A DNA stretch of 64,000 nt, from assembly GCF_003945595.2 (NCBI RefSeq), contig NW_024104360.1:310001-374000 (forward strand), read 5' to 3'. The translations under genes were made by a program, and so were the position numbers. Positions 61,601-64,000 of the stretch are shown here, piece by piece (position 1 is the stretch's first letter; every line of letters begins with the position of its first letter). Source of the DNA: Pipra filicauda. Lineage: Eukaryota > Chordata > Aves > Passeriformes > Pipridae. Under the pieces are notes generated by a model. That model ran no database searches. It saw nothing but the letters and a program-made list of their open reading frames with translations, and had not been told where the DNA came from.

Positions 61601-61819
61601 ATCTTCTGGTTCAGTTATCCCTAGAAAGGTGAAAATATACCTTTTACTGTCATCCACATAAAGAAAGATGAAAATAACTGTTCACATAGAACCACATGGA
61701 GGAAAAAATCATCAGTGATGGGAACAATTTTTACCTGATTTCAACAGCACCTTAAGTCATGTGAGATGAATTCCATCACAGCTGCCTTCATTCAGCCCAT
61801 TGCAGTACAGCATCATCAG

Positions 61820-63008
61820 CCACCTCAGATTTACGAAAGGCAAGTTATGCCATATTAACCTGGTCACCTTCCACAATAAAATTTTACCTTCTGTTGGCTT
61901 GGGGAGATTGGTGGCTGCTGTTGACCTGGACAGCAAAGCATTTGACACTGTCTCCCACAGTCTCCTCTTGACAAACTGTCAAGACACAGGACAGAGATGG
62001 CCTACGAGGTGGGTAGGAAACTGTCTCACTCAGGGCGTGGAGAACAATAGTTTTTACTCAGGCTGGCAGCCTGTCACATGTGGGGTCCCCTAGGGATTGA
62101 TAATTGCACTCAACACCTTCACAAATGATCTGGATATCAGGATGGAAAGCACTGTCATCAAGATTTCTGATGACACCAAACTGGGTCGTGTTGTGAACAC
62201 ATCAGAAGGAAAAGTCATGTCACGGAGAGACCTGGACAGGCTGGAAGAGTGGATTAGTGAAAACTCTATGAAGTTTAATGAAGTACAGATTCCTGCACCT
62301 GGGATGACACAACCAGAGAGCCCTGTACAGGCTTTGGTCTGTGTGGATGGGAAGCAGCCTTGCTTAATAGGACCTGAGTTTCCTGGTGGACATGCAGCTG
62401 AGGATGAGTCAGCAGTGAAGCTGCTGAAGGAATGAAGGTAAATGGGATCCTGGGCAGCATCCACAGGGATAGAGAAGAGATCAACGCACTCTATGCTGTT
62501 CAGGCCTGGAGCACTGTGTCCATCTGTTGTCCTCACAATTCAAAAAAGACATGGACAGACTGGAGAGGGTCTAAAGGAGGGCTTGAAGATGATCAAAGGG
62601 CCAGAGAACCTGCTCTGTGAGGAAAGACTGAAGGAGTCAGGTCCTTTCACCTTGGAGAAGAGATGACTCCAGGATAATCATCACAGTATTCCAGTACTTA
62701 AAATGGCAACTAAATAAAGGATGAAAGCTCTCTCTTCACAAGGAGTCACAAGGAGAGGACAAGGGGCAATGAGAGCAACTTGCATACAGACAGGTTTCAT
62801 CTTGACATACGAAGCAAACCTTTTAGTGAGAACAATCAATCACCAGAACAACCCAGAGATGTGGTAGAGTTCACATTGCTGGAGGTTTTCAAGATGTGAC
62901 TATATGGTGTGCTAGCTGATCTCCCCTAAGCTTCCTTTTACATGAGAGGTTGGATCAGATGATGTCTCCACGTCTCTTCCAATCTGGGCTATTCTATGAT
63001 TTTATCAT
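61820..63008 (+). mobile_element. CR1 LINE copy, RT domain to 3' end
   Basis: The longest CR1 of its orientation here, running from the reverse transcriptase region to the terminal repeat 'attctatgattttatcat'. Along it are 'acgaaaggcaagttatgcc' (the FTKGKSCLTN region), the AFDTVSHS block, a 'ccttcacaaatgatctgg' block, 'gacctggacaggctggaag' and 'cttggagaagagatgactcc', followed by the 3' untranslated region. It is 5'-truncated within ORF2. The open frames along it are interrupted and their antisense shadows (62090-62536 minus, 148 codons) are not genes. Confidence 0.92.
61830..62640 (+). pseudogene. CR1 ORF2 reverse transcriptase remnant
   Basis: CR1 RT copies element RNA into DNA at the nicked target. 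The frame 61800-62093 reads LRFTKGKLCHINLVTF and then AVDLDSKAFDTVSHSLLL, RT motif A (family form LDFSKAFDTVSH; one residue is missing next to the catalytic Asp). After a frame change, 62097-62435 reads FTNDLDIRMESTVIKISDDT, where the family has FADD, so motif C has become SDD with both Asp kept. RRDLDRLEEWISENSMKFNE follows. Stops separate it from the C-terminal part (AVQAWSTVS and RLKESG pieces). It is non-functional. Confidence 0.85.
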
Positions 63009-64000
63009 ATGACTTTGCCTCAATCCCTCATAGTGGTGATTTAAAACAAATTCTGTCCTACTGTTGTAGCATATATGTATACCCAGCATGCACATCTCAG
63101 CTGATGATAAACAGTAATATACCATAGCTTAACCTGAGATGAAAATCTTGCAGCTGTAGGACAGATCTAGAAATCCTTAATGGATTTAGCCAGACCGTTT
63201 TTCTAAATGAAGCTAGTGGCTGCTTACCTGAGTCATTTCAATCAGTGGGAGTAAGGACTGAAATTAAATTTCTGAAGATGGATTAAAACATTTGGCCAAA
63301 TAAAAGAAGAAGGAACAAATCCCCCTAACCATTCCACATCTGAACAGGTTCTATAGTGCTCATACTAGCAGAAAAAAAACAGAGATAACTGAGAAACAGA
63401 TGAAGCAATTAAAAAGGTATACTTAAAATCATCATCAACACAATTTTAATGTAAGCAAGAATCCTGTCTTTATAAAGAGCTGCTGAGTGACTCCCAGCAG
63501 ATGTAAGCACAGGCAGACAGAGAATGTAATCTGTATGTTAGTGTTACAGATGGCTTCTGCAATTTTTACTGTTTGAAGTATCATACTGTCCTATGTCCCT
63601 GAGTCTCCAGGGTCCCAAACCTGTTCCTTTTTTTTTTTTTTTTTTTTTAATATTTAACACGAAATATTTTCTCCTCCATTTAACTCGTGGAATAAGGTCT
63701 TAAACCAGCAGTTCTGTGAAGCTGAATTAATTTGTGTCTGTGGAGGACTGTGAAGCACTGTGGGGAGACATCTCTTAAAACTGCAAAGTAGTTTTGCTGT
63801 TACAGTCAAACTCTCAGTGGAGTGATATGGAAAGAATGTCAAGTGTGAACAAATCTGCAGTTTGTGAATGATGCAGACATCTACTGACTGTGGTGAGCAG
63901 GTGCTGGGGTCTATCTCATCCACTCAGCTACAGAAACAGTCACTCAGCACTAATTCCAGCTTTTCTCCTTGGCAAACAGGTGTGCTGAGTTCTTAAAATA
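63009..64000. other. Non-coding stretch, no gene seen
   Basis: AT-rich DNA to the window end. A 21-base T run lies at 63628-63648. The minus-strand frame at 63654-63923 (89 codons) is unremarkable. Confidence 0.55.
63628..63648. repeat. Poly-T run
   Basis: Twenty-one consecutive T. On the minus strand it is a poly-A run, but the sequence before it on that strand (63649 onwards) is not a recognisable retroposed transcript. Confidence 0.9.

Larger units (their letters stand above)
57739..61819. other. Long non-coding stretch, no gene seen
   Basis: About 4 kb, AT-rich. It contains a degenerate tandem duplication (58265-58329) and a 22-base A run (58544-58565). The stretch 58920-59240, with ATTAATT-like cores and pyrimidine-rich runs, might be regulatory, but I cannot support it further. 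Confidence 0.5.

Noticed and set aside
62090..62536. 148-codon minus-strand frame
   Set aside because: It is antisense to the CR1 reverse transcriptase remnant on the plus strand.
1..64000. CRISPR arrays, operons, phage or plasmid features, tRNA and rRNA genes
   Set aside because: No evenly spaced repeats of that kind, no tightly packed genes, and no tRNA-like A/B-box arrangement or rRNA stretch noticed on either strand. The repeats mark vertebrate nuclear DNA.

Overview
This window reads as a non-coding stretch of a bird nuclear genome, probably an intergenic region or a large intron. The strongest sign is the repertoire of repeats. At least fourteen fragments of CR1 (chicken repeat 1) LINEs are recognisable, most with the CR1 3' end of short ATTCTRTGAT-like repeats instead of a poly-A tail. 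There are also two related long terminal repeats (LTRs) of a class II (ERVK-like) endogenous retrovirus. The background is AT-rich and dotted with poly-A, A/C-rich and T/G-rich tracts. There is no bacterial, organellar or viral gene organisation. I cannot name the species; a neoavian or songbird is plausible but unproven.

Layout: 1-11.6 kb is AT-rich sequence with one long A/C-rich tract. 11.6-18.2 kb carries a CR1 tail, an LTR on the minus strand (13847-14407), a second A/C-rich tract, two pieces of a very old CR1 and another CR1 tail. 18.2-25.2 kb is mostly featureless, with one exon-like segment and a GC-rich island (about 22.7-23.5 kb). 25.2-25.7 kb is a solo LTR with a perfect 6-bp target duplication. 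26.5-30.3 kb is a CR1 cluster: one copy keeps ORF1 esterase and ORF2 endonuclease remnants but has lost its reverse transcriptase, one has a second CR1 tail nested in it, and one lacks its 3' end. 30.3-39.6 kb is mostly unique sequence with two eroded CR1 pieces, a possible conserved non-coding element and a hydrophobic exon-like segment. 39.6-41.2 kb is a tail-to-tail CR1 pair. 41.2-57.3 kb has three CR1 fragments in otherwise unremarkable sequence. 57.3-64 kb has two more CR1 copies, one with a decayed reverse transcriptase domain.

I find no protein-coding gene, tRNA, rRNA or CRISPR array that I can support with confidence. Open frames of 60-256 codons occur on both strands, but they overlap repeats, lie antisense to repeats or low-complexity tracts, or are of a length expected by chance. 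Two segments with good splice-site context (20140-20293 and 38829-38917) are given as weak exon candidates.

All repeat assignments rest on my reading of family hallmarks, not on a database search. I did not find a new biological system here. The best second looks are the LTR pair, the CR1 retaining ORF1/endonuclease remnants, the GC-rich island, the two exon candidates and the homeodomain-motif-rich segment near 38 kb.
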